The notes under the pieces were generated by a model. It did not search any database, was not told where the DNA came from, and saw only the letters and a program-made list of their open reading frames with translations. Shown piece by piece: positions 32,324 to 40,992 of a DNA stretch of 64,000 nt. The stretch comes from Bog-473 sp963791995 (GTDB lineage: Bacteria; Actinomycetota; Acidimicrobiia; Acidimicrobiales; RAAP-2). The translations under genes were made by a program, and so were the position numbers. The stretch is from assembly GCA_963791995.1 (NCBI GenBank), contig CAWBUQ010000001.1, positions 372,001 to 436,000 of the forward strand. Direction: 5' to 3'. Position 1 is the first letter of the stretch, and each line of letters begins with the position of its first letter.

Positions 32324-33918
32324 ATGCGGCATCGTGCATCGGGTTCTTTCGGTGGTGCCACTAAGCGGGTGGCTGCCTCCTTTGTGAGTATTGGGCTCGC
32401 TGCGAGCTCCTTCATCGTTCCTTGGTTTGCCTCGACCGCCAACGCTTCCACGCCGGTGGTCACCAACTACACCGGAACGGGCATCAGCTATCCGGAGGGA
32501 TCACTGCCGGCCCGGACGGCGCCTTGTGGTTCACCAACAACGCAGGCGGCGGCTCCATCGGGCGCATCACCACGGCAGGGGTGGTCACCAACTACACCGG
32601 AAACGCCGAGCACGGCCGGTCTGCAAGGGATCGCGGCCGGCCCGGACGGCGCCTTGTGGTTTACCAACGCGAGACAACTCCATCGGGCGCATCACGACGG
32701 GAGGGTCGATCACCAACTACCCGCGCCGGGCACCACAGTCCGCAAGGGATCACCGCCGGCCCGGACGGCGCCTTGTGGTTCACCAACCTCGGTAACCGTG
32801 CGAAGATGTTTACACCGGCGTCGATCGGGCGCATCACGACGGCAGGGGTCGTCACCAACTACACCGGAACGGGCATCAGCGCTCCGGAGGGGATCGCCGC
32901 CGGCCCGGACGACGCCTTGTGGTTCACCAACTGGCAACGGCTCCATCGGGCGCATCACGACGGCAGGGGCCGTCACCAACTACACCGGAACGGGCATCAG
33001 CGCTCCGGTCGGGATCACCGCCGGCCCGGACGGCGCCTTGTGGTTCACCAACAACGGAAACGACTCCATCGGCCGCATCACGACGGGAGGGGTCGTCACC
33101 AACTACACCGGAACGGGCATCACCAATCCGCAAGGCATCGCCGCCGGCCCGGACGGCGCCTTGTGGTTCACCAACGGAAACAACTCCATCGGGCGCATCA
33201 CGACGGGTGGGGTCGTGACCAACTACACCGGAACGGGCATCAGCAATCCGCAAGGGATCGCCGCCGGCCCGGACGGGGCATTGTGGTTCACCAACTACGG
33301 AAACGACTCCATCGGGCGCATCACCACCGGGTCCAACCCCCCGCCGACCACGAGCATCCTCATCCCTTCAAATGGGGCGAAGCTGTCTGGATCGACCATC
33401 CTTGATGCCTCCGCCTCGAACGCCACCAGCGTCGAGTTCCGGCTCTTCGGCGGCGTCCTACGGCTTTAACGCCCCGGTGCTCTGTACGGCGACGCTGACC
33501 TACTACGGATGGGTGTGCAACTGGAACACCACAACGGTCCCCAACGGCTCGTACGTGCTTGTTGTCTGAGGCCTTCGGCTCGGGTGGAAGCACCTTCAGT
33601 TCGGGCGTCAGTATCACCGTCAATAATCCACCCCCACGACGAGCGTTCTCATCCCTTCAAATGGGGCGACGCTGTCTGGATCGACCCTGCTTGATGCCTC
33701 CGCCTCGAACGCCACCAGCGTCGAGTTCCGGCTCTTCGGCGGCTCCTACGGCTATAACGGCCCGGTGCTCTGTACGGCTACGCCGACCTACTACGGATGG
33801 GTGTGCAGCTGGAACACCACGACGGTCCCCAACGGCTCGTACGTGTTGTCGTCTGTGGCCTTCGAACTCGGGTGGGAGCACCTTCAGTTCGGGCGTCAGT
33901 ATCACCGTCAATAACTAA
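32324..33918 (+). CDS. Secreted NHL/Vgb-like beta-propeller with two C-terminal Ig-like repeats (many frameshifts)
   Basis: Begins with a signal peptide (about residues 1-43, hydrophobic core FVSIGLAASSFIVPWFAST, cleavage near ANA-ST). Then come seven blades of 40-41 residues, consensus VVTNYTGTGISxPxGI, AAGPDGALWFTN and NSIGRITTGG, like virginiamycin B lyase/streptogramin lyase propellers. The end holds two copies of an Ig-like unit starting LIPSNGATLSGSTLLDASAS. To follow the repeats the reading must change frame about nine times between 32497 and 33850, while the repeat text itself is nearly perfect. Either the repeats were mis-assembled or the gene is dead. The stop used is TAA 33916-33918. 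Lyase activity is not implied; the propeller is probably structural or binding. Confidence 0.65.
32460..33340 (+). repeat. Tandem blade repeats, about 120-123 bp each
   Basis: Seven near-identical DNA repeats. The core CCGGCCCGGACGGCGCCTTG recurs, for example at 33021, 33144 and 33264 (spacings 123 and 120 bp), with a second conserved block ACCAACTACACCGGAACGGG. DNA-level identity is much higher than needed for the protein, which points to recent duplication or gene conversion. Confidence 0.85.
33361..33914 (+). repeat. Two direct repeats of about 289 bp (Ig-like units)
   Basis: The segment starting CATCCCTTCAAATGGGGCGA at 33361 returns at 33650 with only scattered differences over more than 250 bp. 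Each unit encodes one Ig-like domain (SxTLLDASASNATSVEFRLF ... YYGWVCxWNTTTVPNGSYVL). Confidence 0.85.
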
Positions 33919-34409
33919 CTGCACCTCCTCCCTTCACCGCCCCGGGGGCCATTCGGCTCACCGTGCCACTGAATACAGAGCCTGAGGTTTCTTTCATCTC
34001 GTCACCCGTCGGGCCCGTATCGGCTCGTCGGTTCATCGTGCCCTCTACGGCTGAGTTGTGCACATTTGTCCACCCGCCCAGAAGTGCCAGCCTGAGACTT
34101 CTGGAAGGTGTTGCGGCTGATTCGTCGCTTCTAGGGGTCCTTGCGGGCTGACTCAAAAGCGCCCGCCGCCGCCGTACGCGATGCCGGTGCAGATGTCATG
34201 CTGAGCGAGAGGGTCGCATCGCACGGCGACGCGCTGTGGGGAGCACAGTTCCCTCTGATGGTGGCATGGGCGTTTGGACCATGAAGGATCGTCGACCCCC
34301 GAACTTCGCCGGTCCGATCCATTTGCGATCTGCTACCACTAGCCTTCACACCAGAGGTCGCGTCCGTTCAGCATCCTGACCGAAGCGCCGGCATCGAGGA
34401 GCGAACGAG
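33919..34409. other. Intergenic, no gene assigned
   Basis: About 490 bp between the repeat protein and the WhiB gene. A short plus-strand frame at about 34142-34284 reads VRDAGADVMLSERVASHGD and ALWGAQFPLMVAWAFGP before a stop; it looks protein-like and may be the tail of a lost gene, but has no start I can support. Confidence 0.35.
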
Positions 34410-34687
34410 TTGCTGGACTGGCTACAGCAAGCAGCCTGTAAGGGGAGGACCGGTCCTTTCTTCTCGAGGCAGGGGGATGACCTCGCAATTGCTCGGGATC
34501 TCTGTGCGGCCTGCCCCGTGCGCGATGAGTGCTCTTCTGTCACGCCATGAACGATCAAAGCCTCGACGGCGTCTGGGCGGGGCTGACTGCTCAGGAGCGC
34601 CGGGAGCTGCGCTGGAGAAGCGCAGTCGCGTACGGGGTTGTGCGCCCGCCCCGTGGCGACTTGCGGCGGTCGCCTTTCGGTGTCTGA
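34410..34687 (+). CDS. WhiB-family [4Fe-4S] transcriptional regulator (one frameshift)
   Basis: Actinobacteria-specific regulator that binds an iron-sulfur cluster and acts on the sigma-factor region of RNA polymerase. Joined protein of about 92 residues: first Cys in QQAACKGRTGPFFS, then CAACPVRDEC giving the other three cluster cysteines, and after one missing base near 34544 the DGVWAGLTAQERREL segment (the G[IV]W[GA]G turn of the family), ending with a basic tail. TTG start at 34410 with GAGGAG at 34396-34401. The frame break hides this gene from simple ORF calling. Which WhiB subfamily cannot be said. Confidence 0.78.
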
Positions 34688-34754
34688 TCCTAAACTTGCG
34701 TAATTCCTTGACCGAACGAAACCGTGCAAGGGAACCCCGAGGGTGCCTCAGGCG

Positions 34755-35198
34755 ATGAGCAATCAAGATCCAGAGTTCGAACCCGCCGAGTTTCACCACG
34801 AGCCTTGGCGACCACGTAGTCGCCGAGGGCAGAGCTTCCAAAGCAGGGTGCCTTCGACTCGAACCTCCAACTCGTGGACCTTCGTCGTGATCGCCGTCAT
34901 CGCGCTGGTGGTCGTCTTGGTTTTCATCTTGGAGAATCTGCACGCCACTGACGCCACGTTTTTCGGGGTTCACTGGCGGATTCCCCTCGGTCTCGATCTG
35001 CTCCTCGCAGCAGTACTGGGCGCTACTGCGGTCTTGATCGTCGGGGCCGCACGGACGTTCCAGCTGAGACTGTTGGCACGCCGCACCATGCGGGAGCGGG
35101 ACGCCAACGTGAAGGCGTCCCCGGTCGAGGAAGGAAGGCAAGAGCAAAGAGCCACTCCGCTAGGGGAGAACCCTGTGAGTGGCGGAGATGCCCGGTGA
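34755..35198 (+). CDS. LapA-domain (DUF1049) membrane protein
   Basis: About 147 residues. A hydrophilic N-terminal ~45 residues are followed by two membrane helices: WTFVVIAVIALVVVLVFILE with the LapA-type continuation N.HATDATFFGVHWRIPLGLDL, then LLAAVLGATAVLIVGAAR and a charged tail (RLLARRTMRERDANVKA). This is the lipopolysaccharide-assembly LapA domain pattern, in Gram-positives of unknown function. ATG 34755 chosen; GTG 34743 is equally possible. Follows the WhiB gene by 67 bp on the same strand. Confidence 0.75.
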   Translation: MSNQDPEFEPAEFHHEPWRPRSRRGQSFQSRVPSTRTSNSWTFVVIAVIALVVVLVFILENLHATDATFFGVHWRIPLGLDLLLAAVLGATAVLIVGAARTFQLRLLARRTMRERDANVKASPVEEGRQEQRATPLGENPVSGGDAR

Positions 35199-35458
35199 TC
35201 ACAGGACTGCTCGTCCTTTCTTGCCTGTTCCTTGCCCCTCCTCGCGGTATTCATCAAGAAGGGGCCCTGTGTCGAGGTGCTCTGGGCCTTCTCCCGCAGT
35301 TGCGAGGCCATGTTCCGGGTGTCGTCTACGGCACCACCCAGGTGGTGAAGGACTGAATCAGTCACAGCGGGTCTTGGTTCCTGAGCGAACGGGAGAGGGG
35401 GTGATTCCCCGACGGAGGGAGGCAGGTGTGAGGGACCCGACGAAAGAGAGGAGAGGGG

Positions 35459-35884
35459 ATGGCAAAGGACCGTGCGAAGGGGTCGAAGGGAGACTCCACC
35501 GCTCCGAGCGGCAAATCACTCGGTCTGCGGTGGCTCGATGACGTGGCGCCCCACGACTTCGACGCCGCGCAGGCGTACCTGTCGTTGAAACTCGATCAGA
35601 AACAGGCGGCAGCTGCGGTCGAGCGCCTTCATAGGGCGAAGATCACACGTCGCCGAGCCAACGACATTTTGCGTGCCTGTAGCCTCGTGGCGTTGCGGTT
35701 GGACGATCCGGGTGTGCGTCGTGACCTACTCAACGCCGTATCCGGCAAACGGCTGAGCCCCGTGCTTGTCGTCTCCACGGGCGACGGCGGTGACATCGCC
35801 GATGGGTACCACCGGGTCTCCTTGGCGTACCACCTCGATCCTTTCGGGGACGTTCCTCTGCGGATCGCGGCCGCACCGACCTAA
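35459..35884 (+). CDS. Conserved hypothetical protein with DGYHR motif
   Basis: 141-residue soluble protein. Reads DDVAPHDFDAAQAYLSLKLD, then helices ending RAKITRRRANDILRACSL, then GKRLSPVLVVSTGDGGDIAD and GYHRVSLAYHLDPFGDVPLR. I recognise this arrangement from a widespread actinobacterial and proteobacterial family of unknown function in which 'LSPVLLV...VADGYHRVCA.Y' is invariant; the DGYHR block recalls the ParB/sulfiredoxin nucleotide-binding motif, so an ATP or nucleotide site is possible (inference). ATG with AGGAG just upstream. Confidence 0.7.
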   Translation: MAKDRAKGSKGDSTAPSGKSLGLRWLDDVAPHDFDAAQAYLSLKLDQKQAAAAVERLHRAKITRRRANDILRACSLVALRLDDPGVRRDLLNAVSGKRLSPVLVVSTGDGGDIADGYHRVSLAYHLDPFGDVPLRIAAAPT

Positions 35885-35995
35885 TCAACCCGGACGTGTC
35901 ATAACTCAGCTGCCGTGGCAGGGCACGTCAGGATCGCGACGTGGCCAGGCGCTTCTGTGAGCACCGAGCCCGGTCAATGGTGCCGGACAACGCGC

Positions 35996-36030
35996 AGCGA
36001 CCCCCGTCCCCAGTCTGGACGAGGGTCGCT
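35996..36030 (+). terminator. Hairpin, probable terminator of the 35459 gene
   Basis: 14-bp stem AGCGACCCCCGTCC (35996-36009) with GGACGAGGGTCGCT (36017-36030), one mismatch, 7-nt loop CCAGTCT. No T-tract, as is common for GC-rich actinobacterial terminators. Confidence 0.55.
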
Positions 36031-36196
36031 GGCGCCGTGACTGCCGGGTGATCGCACGAGCCCGGCGGCCGGCCAAACTTCTACCCGGCTCGAGCCGCTC
36101 GGGTCATCGCCCGATCGGGTGATCTTGTGCTCGGCGCGGCGCAGAAAGGGCCAACTGCGGCTGGTCCGGGTAAGGGTGCCACTCAGCTGGCGCGAA

Positions 36197-36234
36197 ACAG
36201 CCCCCGGGTGCGCATTGAGAAACCCGGGGGCTGT
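36197..36234 (+). terminator. Perfect GC-rich hairpin upstream of trpB
   Basis: Stem ACAGCCCCCGGGT (36197-36209) pairs perfectly with ACCCGGGGGCTGT (36222-36234), 12-nt loop. No T-tract. Lies 171 bp upstream of trpB; could be a second terminator or part of a regulated leader. Confidence 0.5.
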
Positions 36235-36405
36235 CGCCCAAGTGGAGTTCGGCCCTTTGGAGAAGGGGAATGCCGAACGAAAAATTGATTACCCATTGCG
36301 AAAGGGCGAGAAACGTGTCGAGCCGCGAGAAGTCCGGTCAGCTGGGCGCGGAGCAGGTGGCGCTGGGTAGCTTGGGAACAAGGGCCATCCTGGGAGGGCA
36401 GTGCC

Positions 36406-37779
36406 ATGGACGAGTCAGTTCGGCAGCACAAGTTCGTGCTCCAAGAATCGGAGATGCCGACGACCTGGTACAACCTCGTGCCCGATCTGCCCAGCCCTCC
36501 TCCACCCGCGTTGCATCCCGGGACCCTCGAGCCAGCCGGCCCGGACGACTTCGCCCCCCTGTTTCCGATGGACCTGATCCTCCAGGAAGTCTCCATGGAG
36601 CGGTTCATCGATATCCCCGGCGCCATTCTCGACGTATACCGCCAATGGCGACCGAGCCCGCTGTATCGGGCACATCGCTTAGAGCAGGCACTGGGGACAC
36701 CGGCGCGCATCTACTACAAGTACGAGGGCGTCAGTCCCGCTGGCAGCCACAAGCCCAATACGGCGGTTCCCCAGGCGTACTACAACGCCAAAGCGGGAGT
36801 GCGAAAGCTCACGACCGAGACGGGCGCCGGGCAATGGGGCTCTGCGCTGGCCTTCGCCTGTGCTCTGTTCGGCCTCGAGTGTGAGGTCTGGCAGGTCGGG
36901 GCCAGCTACGACCAGAAGCCATACCGCCGCCTCATGATGGAGACGTTCGGCGCCACGGTGCATCGCTCTCCCTCGGAGCTGACGGCGGCCGGGCGCAAGT
37001 ACCTGGCCGAGAACCCGAACCACACGGGATCTCTCGGCATCGCCATTTCCGAAGCGGTCGAGGTGGCGGCTCAGGATCCAGAGATTCGCTACTCACTCGG
37101 GAGCGTCCTCAACCACGTCTTGCTCCATCAGACGATCATTGGCGAAGAGGCGTTGTTGCAGCTGGCACAAGCGGGGGAGTCCGGACCCGACGTCATTGTC
37201 GGGTGCACGGGCGGAGGATCGAACTTCTCGGGCCTGTCGTTTCCGTTCTTGCGCGAAAAGCTTGCCGGGCAGATGTCACCGACGATCCGGGCGGTCGAGC
37301 CGGCATCTTGCCCGTCGCTCACGCGTGGCGTGTACGCATACGATTTCGGCGACTCGGCCGGCATGACACCCTTGATCAAGATGCACACGCTCGGCCATGA
37401 CTTCGTGCCTGACCCCATACACGCCGGAGGGCTTCGGTACCACGGGATGTCGCCCTTGCTCAGCCACGTCTACGAGCTCGGTCTCATTGAGGCGATCGCC
37501 GTTCCCCAATCGGAGTGTTTCGCTGCGGGAGTCGAGTTCGCCCGTACCGAGGGCATCGTGCCGGCCCCGGAGCCGACGCATGCCATCGCCGCAGCCGTCC
37601 GCGAAGCCATCCGGGCCAAGGAATCGGGTCAGGAAACGGTGATCCTCACTGCGTTGTGCGGGCACGGCCACTTCGACCTGGCGGCCTACGACGACTATCT
37701 GAACGGTCGGCTGGTCGATGAGGACGTCACTGAAGCGCGCCTCGCTGACGGATTGGCCACTGTGCCGGCCGTCGGCTGA
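36406..37779 (+). CDS. trpB: TrpB-like pyridoxal-phosphate synthase, TrpB2 type
   Basis: 457-residue tryptophan synthase beta-like enzyme of the TrpB2 branch: long N-terminus (WYNLVPDLPSPPPPALHPGT) and GRP-like RPSPLYRAHRLEQALGTPAR. The PLP lysine is in VSPAGSHKPNTA (about residue 116); the phosphate-binding GCTGGGSNFSG is present, and TETGAGQWGSAL lies in the substrate loop. TrpB2 proteins make tryptophan from serine and indole, often without TrpA, serving as indole salvage enzymes. No trpA or other trp genes are here, in line with that. ATG 36406, GGGAGG eight bases upstream. Preceded by a strong hairpin. Confidence 0.93.
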   Translation: MDESVRQHKFVLQESEMPTTWYNLVPDLPSPPPPALHPGTLEPAGPDDFAPLFPMDLILQEVSMERFIDIPGAILDVYRQWRPSPLYRAHRLEQALGTPARIYYKYEGVSPAGSHKPNTAVPQAYYNAKAGVRKLTTETGAGQWGSALAFACALFGLECEVWQVGASYDQKPYRRLMMETFGATVHRSPSELTAAGRKYLAENPNHTGSLGIAISEAVEVAAQDPEIRYSLGSVLNHVLLHQTIIGEEALLQLAQAGESGPDVIVGCTGGGSNFSGLSFPFLREKLAGQMSPTIRAVEPASCPSLTRGVYAYDFGDSAGMTPLIKMHTLGHDFVPDPIHAGGLRYHGMSPLLSHVYELGLIEAIAVPQSECFAAGVEFARTEGIVPAPEPTHAIAAAVREAIRAKESGQETVILTALCGHGHFDLAAYDDYLNGRLVDEDVTEARLADGLATVPAVG

Positions 37780-37824
37780 ACGGGGGACGCAGCTGCGTCG
37801 CCTCGCCAGCCGGCCGATCTGGCC

Positions 37825-38349
37825 TCATTTCGCTGGGTCCGAAGCCCACCTGGAGCGAAGGTCTTCGAGCCACGGGGGGAGAGCGATCGGCGGGTCCGGG
37901 AGGGCCGCAGCTCCATGCTCGGCAAGGACTCGTTCGAAGGACTCCGGCTCGTCTCCCCATCCGCGTGGGTCGCCCATCATTACCTCGAACAGCACGGCAC
38001 CGTCTGGTCCGGCGACAAACGGGCCGAAGGCGGCACCGAACGGGAGCTCGATATGAGTTCCTGCCGTGCACAGCCGATCACCGCACAGGATCTGTCCTTC
38101 GAGGACCATGAGCACGTGTGGACTGAAATGACCGTGCCGGCGCTGAATGACACCGGGATCCCACTTGGCGTACAGGGATAGGTAGAGAGGGTCCGGAGAA
38201 AAGGCGAGCCACTTCTCCCATACCGAAGCCACCGAACCATCGGCCAAACGAACCGCCCGTACCTGTTGCCAGGGCACATCCGGGTCGTCCAAGTGTCGGA
38301 AGGTGGGGGCGAGGTCGGGAACCTTCGGACTGGTCGCGGCTTCGACCAT
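37825..38349 (-). CDS. Cupin-domain protein
   Basis: 174-residue protein with a single RmlC-like cupin barrel. Seen: YLSLYAKWDPGVIQRRHGHF (cupin motif 1 with a His cluster HGH and, later, a Glu), VLMVLEGQILCGD, and motif 2 around GTHIELPFGAAFGPFVAGPD. Similar proteins are described as acetylacetone-dioxygenase-like or simple cupins; a metal site is likely but the reaction is unknown. ATG 38349 with GGGAGG six bases upstream (minus strand). Convergent with trpB, 45 bp apart. Confidence 0.75.
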   Translation of the reverse strand: MVEAATSPKVPDLAPTFRHLDDPDVPWQQVRAVRLADGSVASVWEKWLAFSPDPLYLSLYAKWDPGVIQRRHGHFSPHVLMVLEGQILCGDRLCTAGTHIELPFGAAFGPFVAGPDGAVLFEVMMGDPRGWGDEPESFERVLAEHGAAALPDPPIALPPWLEDLRSRWASDPAK

Positions 38350-38606
38350 GCAAAACCTCCCATATCCGCGTGAGCGCCGCTTTGACGGGCGATCCATATT
38401 CTTCCCTAGGAGGCACCGGGAGGCTCACCAGCTCGAATTGGCCGCGTGGAACCGGTCTTCTTCGGGTTCCCGCGGCGTCTTCGCATCACCCGACGGTTTC
38501 ATCTCGCCGCGAGCGGATCTGGATCATTAGTGGAGCCATCGGGTGGCGCAGCTACGGGCCGACGAGGGCAGCATCAGTGGCGCCGGGGCTGAAGAAGTCG
38601 CCCCCG

Positions 38607-38972
38607 TCAGTTCACAGCGGCAAGACCGCGGTCGCCCACACAGCTCAGCGCGTGGAGGATGGACCGTTCGGTGTTCGAGAGCCCCTCGAACTCAATGCCG
38701 ACCCGAACGGTGGCTTTGAGCGCGGTTCGAGTGGCGTTCCTGATTTCGCCTTCGAGCCGGAGGTTGATCGACTCTCCTACGGCGGGCAACTCAATAGAGA
38801 TGCGGCGTCCTACGAGCTCGGTGGGCCGCAGATGTTGCATTCGGATTCCGACTCCGAACACAGAGATGTCGACCACGCGGCAGTCCCGCCATCCCGACGC
38901 TCCTTCCCCTTCGATGTGACAGAGTCCGTTCCAACCGGCAGTGTGCCGGGCTGTCCGCCTGCGGTTATCCAT
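38607..38972 (-). CDS. PilZ-domain protein
   Basis: 121-residue single-domain PilZ protein, a candidate cyclic-di-GMP receptor. N-terminal RRRTARHTAGWNGLCHI stands in the place of the RxxxR switch motif, followed by the second motif in the form VVDISVFGVGIRM (usual D/NxSxxG). Later strands EGEIRNATRTALKATVRVGI and EFEGLSNTERSIL complete the barrel and helix. ATG 38972 follows GGGAG at good spacing. No c-di-GMP cyclase lies in the window, so partners are unknown. Confidence 0.8.
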   Translation of the reverse strand: MDNRRRTARHTAGWNGLCHIEGEGASGWRDCRVVDISVFGVGIRMQHLRPTELVGRRISIELPAVGESINLRLEGEIRNATRTALKATVRVGIEFEGLSNTERSILHALSCVGDRGLAAVN

Positions 38973-39235
38973 CGTGCACTCCCTTTCCCGAAACGTCGAC
39001 CGACGCTCGGACGAGACCCCGAAGTGTTCCGGACGCCGCTTCCGCGAAACGAGGACTCCGAATGGGACTTGCCTCCGTTGTCGAAGCGTTGTCAAAGATG
39101 GGCCGATAGTTCCCCCTTTATGGGGGGGCGAGACCCCACAAGCAGGGTCGATTCACGCCTGGCCACGAAAAGGGACCGTTCCATGAACCAGATCTCGCCA
39201 GCGCTACCATCGCGACGAGGACGTGGACGGAGATC

Positions 39236-39475
39236 ATGATGCTGGCTGATGTGATCGGCCCCAATCTGATTTGGATTGCACTGGTCTTCATCCTGCCGTT
39301 GTGGGCGATCATCGACGCCGTGGGCCGGCCCGCTGTGGCCTTCTACGCGGCCGGATGGAACAAAACCGCCTGGGTCATTGTGCTGATCGTCTTCTCGCTG
39401 CTCGGGCTGGGTCTGTTCCTCGGTGGGTACTACCTCGTAGCCGTGAGGCAAAAGGTGCGCCGGGCGACCGCCTGA
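39236..39475 (+). CDS. Small two-helix membrane protein (PLDc_N-like)
   Basis: 79 residues with two membrane helices: IGPNLIWIALVFILPLWAII and AWVIVLIVFSLLGLGLFLGG, between them a WNKTAWV segment. This is the layout of the phospholipase D nuclease N-terminal domain ('PLDc_N') often found alone in actinobacteria. The end is basic (RQKVRRATA). Two ATGs at 39236 and 39239. Role unknown. Confidence 0.6.
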   Translation: MMLADVIGPNLIWIALVFILPLWAIIDAVGRPAVAFYAAGWNKTAWVIVLIVFSLLGLGLFLGGYYLVAVRQKVRRATA

Positions 39476-39757
39476 CGCCATCTTTCAGCGCCCGAGCGCG
39501 AGTTCAACTGCCTGTCGCGACACCATCAGGAACTGGTGCGGCCAGACGCACACGGTGGGGATGATCATCGCCGAGATCGCGCTGGCCGTGGCGGGACTCC
39601 TCATCATCTCGACGCATTAGGGCAAGTTCGGATAGACGGATGCACGTGCGGCGTCACGAGTGCCTTGGCCGCAGGACGGAAGCTGTGGTCGTTCGTGAAT
39701 CGACGGGTTCGGTAGAGTTGGGTCGACCGCACTGAGAGGACGAGGGGGAGGACATCG

Positions 39758-40325
39758 GTGGCGGACGGGCACGAGCGGATGCACTTCAGCCGTATGGACG
39801 AGGGCAGCGACTCGGATTTCGCGCTCTTGGCGAAGGTGCACGAAGAGACCGTGCCATGGGCTGCCCGATCTGCTGTTGGGGATGATCGCCCAGCTCGGCA
39901 CCGACGACTACTACCCGATCGACCGCCGCGCCCACAGCATCCAAACGGCCACCAGGGCATTGCGGGACGGGCGCGACGAGGAATACGTCGTCTGCGCGCT
40001 GTTCCACGACGTCGGGGAGTCCTTGGGGCCCTTCAATCATGGGGAGGTGGCCGCTGCCATCCTCAGGCCCTTCATCTCGAACGACAATTACTGGATGCTG
40101 GCGCACCACCAGGTCTTCCAGGTGTACTTCTTCGGGCAACACCTCGGTCTCGATCCCAACGAACGAGACCAGTTCATCTCGAGCCCGTGGTACGACCGGA
40201 CGGTCGAGTTCACCTCCCTCTATGACGAGGTGTCGTTCGATTCGTCCTACGCCAACGAGCCGCTCGAGACCTTCGAGCCCATGGTTCACCGCGTCCTGGC
40301 CAAGGACTGGACCCCGCCCAGCTGA
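39758..40325 (+). CDS. HD-domain protein, PhnZ-like (one frameshift)
   Basis: About 188 residues from GTG 39758, preceded by GAGGGGGAGG. The first part reads GSDSDFALLAKVHEETVPW; one extra base near 39860 shifts to LPDLLLGMIAQLGTDDYYPI, RRAHSIQTATRALRDG, CALFHDVGESLGPFNHGEV and MLAHHQVFQVYFFGQHLG. His residues of an HD metal site are all visible (HS, HD, HH). The pattern matches the HD family next to PhnZ-type mixed-valent di-iron oxygenases and inositol oxygenase; hydrolase or oxygenase cannot be decided here. No phosphonate genes nearby. Confidence 0.75.
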
Positions 40326-40644
40326 CAAGGTGGAAACGAGGGTCCACTCCGGCGGCACGGATTGGATCAATCTCCAGTCGGGAGACAAGAAGAGGGGGGC
40401 GGTGACGACAACTCGTACCCCTATCACCGCCCCCATGACGATCCTGACAGGGGTCGTTGATGCCCAACAGAGCCGACCGGACCCTCTAATTCACAACGCT
40501 CACACAACTTGAGCCACGCGTTCGATTGTCCAGCCGATGAGACACATCGGGGCACCGCGCCTGGTCCCCGGGCGGACCGGGACCCAACATCTACAAGTTC
40601 CTTCTCACCGAGTCGCGTTCAAGGCAGGCGGTGCGGTGTGACGG
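40326..40644. other. Intergenic, nothing recognised
   Basis: 319 bp between the HD-domain gene and the channel fragment. No motif-bearing frame. The part from about 40510 may be the decayed upstream half of the channel gene, but I cannot read helices in any frame. Confidence 0.35.
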
Positions 40645-40980
40645 GTGCGCGGCGCTCCCGCCGTGACGGATTGCAACGCCCACGGTTCGAACATTCAGGA
40701 CTACGGCCAAGGGCTCGTGGTGGGCGATCGTCACGGTGACCAGTGTTGGTTACGGCGATCGGTATCCGATCACGCCGATGGGGCAAGGCGTCGCCGTGAT
40801 CTTGATGCTGGCCGGCATCGGCCTCATCGGTGCGCTCACTGCAACCGTGGCCAGTTACTTCGTGGAGCAGAAGGCGGACGAGAACGAGGGGCGGCTGGTC
40901 CGAGATCGAGGCACTGCTCGAGCGACTGGTCGAAGGGCAGCGTCGCTCGAAGACGTCGTCCGGACGAGGCGTGCGCGTCG
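40645..40980 (+). pseudogene. Potassium-channel fragment (pore and inner helix only)
   Basis: Colinear pieces of a voltage-gated-type K+ channel: HGSNIQDYGQGL in one frame, then after one extra base near 40714 WWAIVTVTSVGYGDRYPITP (pore helix and TSVGYGD filter) and the inner helix GVAVILMLAGIGLIGALTAT with SYFVEQKADENE, and after another frame change near 40895 a coiled tail SEIEALLERLVEGQRR. The upstream voltage-sensor helices S1-S5 cannot be found. So the gene is 5'-truncated as well as frameshifted, hence probably dead. Converges on the GT87 gene. Confidence 0.65.
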
Positions 40981-40992
40981 ATCATCGACTGT

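Larger units (their letters stand above)
35885..36405. other. Intergenic with two strong hairpins
   Basis: 520 bp without a supported gene, holding the hairpins at 35996-36030 and 36197-36234. The 170 bp between the second hairpin and trpB should carry the trpB promoter or leader; I see no leader peptide with tandem Trp codons. Confidence 0.5.

Noticed and set aside
32460..33340. CRISPR-like array of regular repeats
   Set aside because: The repeats are 120-123 bp, coding, and form propeller blades; there are no unique spacers of constant length and no cas genes.
35195..35356. Small membrane-protein frame overlapping the LapA-like gene stop (GTG 35195)
   Set aside because: The text changes from a hydrophobic start (VITGLLVLSCLFLA) to plausible protein in another frame (LLAVFIKKGPCVEVLWAF), so a frameshifted ~55-residue gene is conceivable, but there is no family support.
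39558..39617. Short frame MIIAEIALAVAGLLIISTH before the HD-domain gene
   Set aside because: Only 19 codons from its ATG; could be the end of a lost membrane protein but nothing upstream supports a gene.
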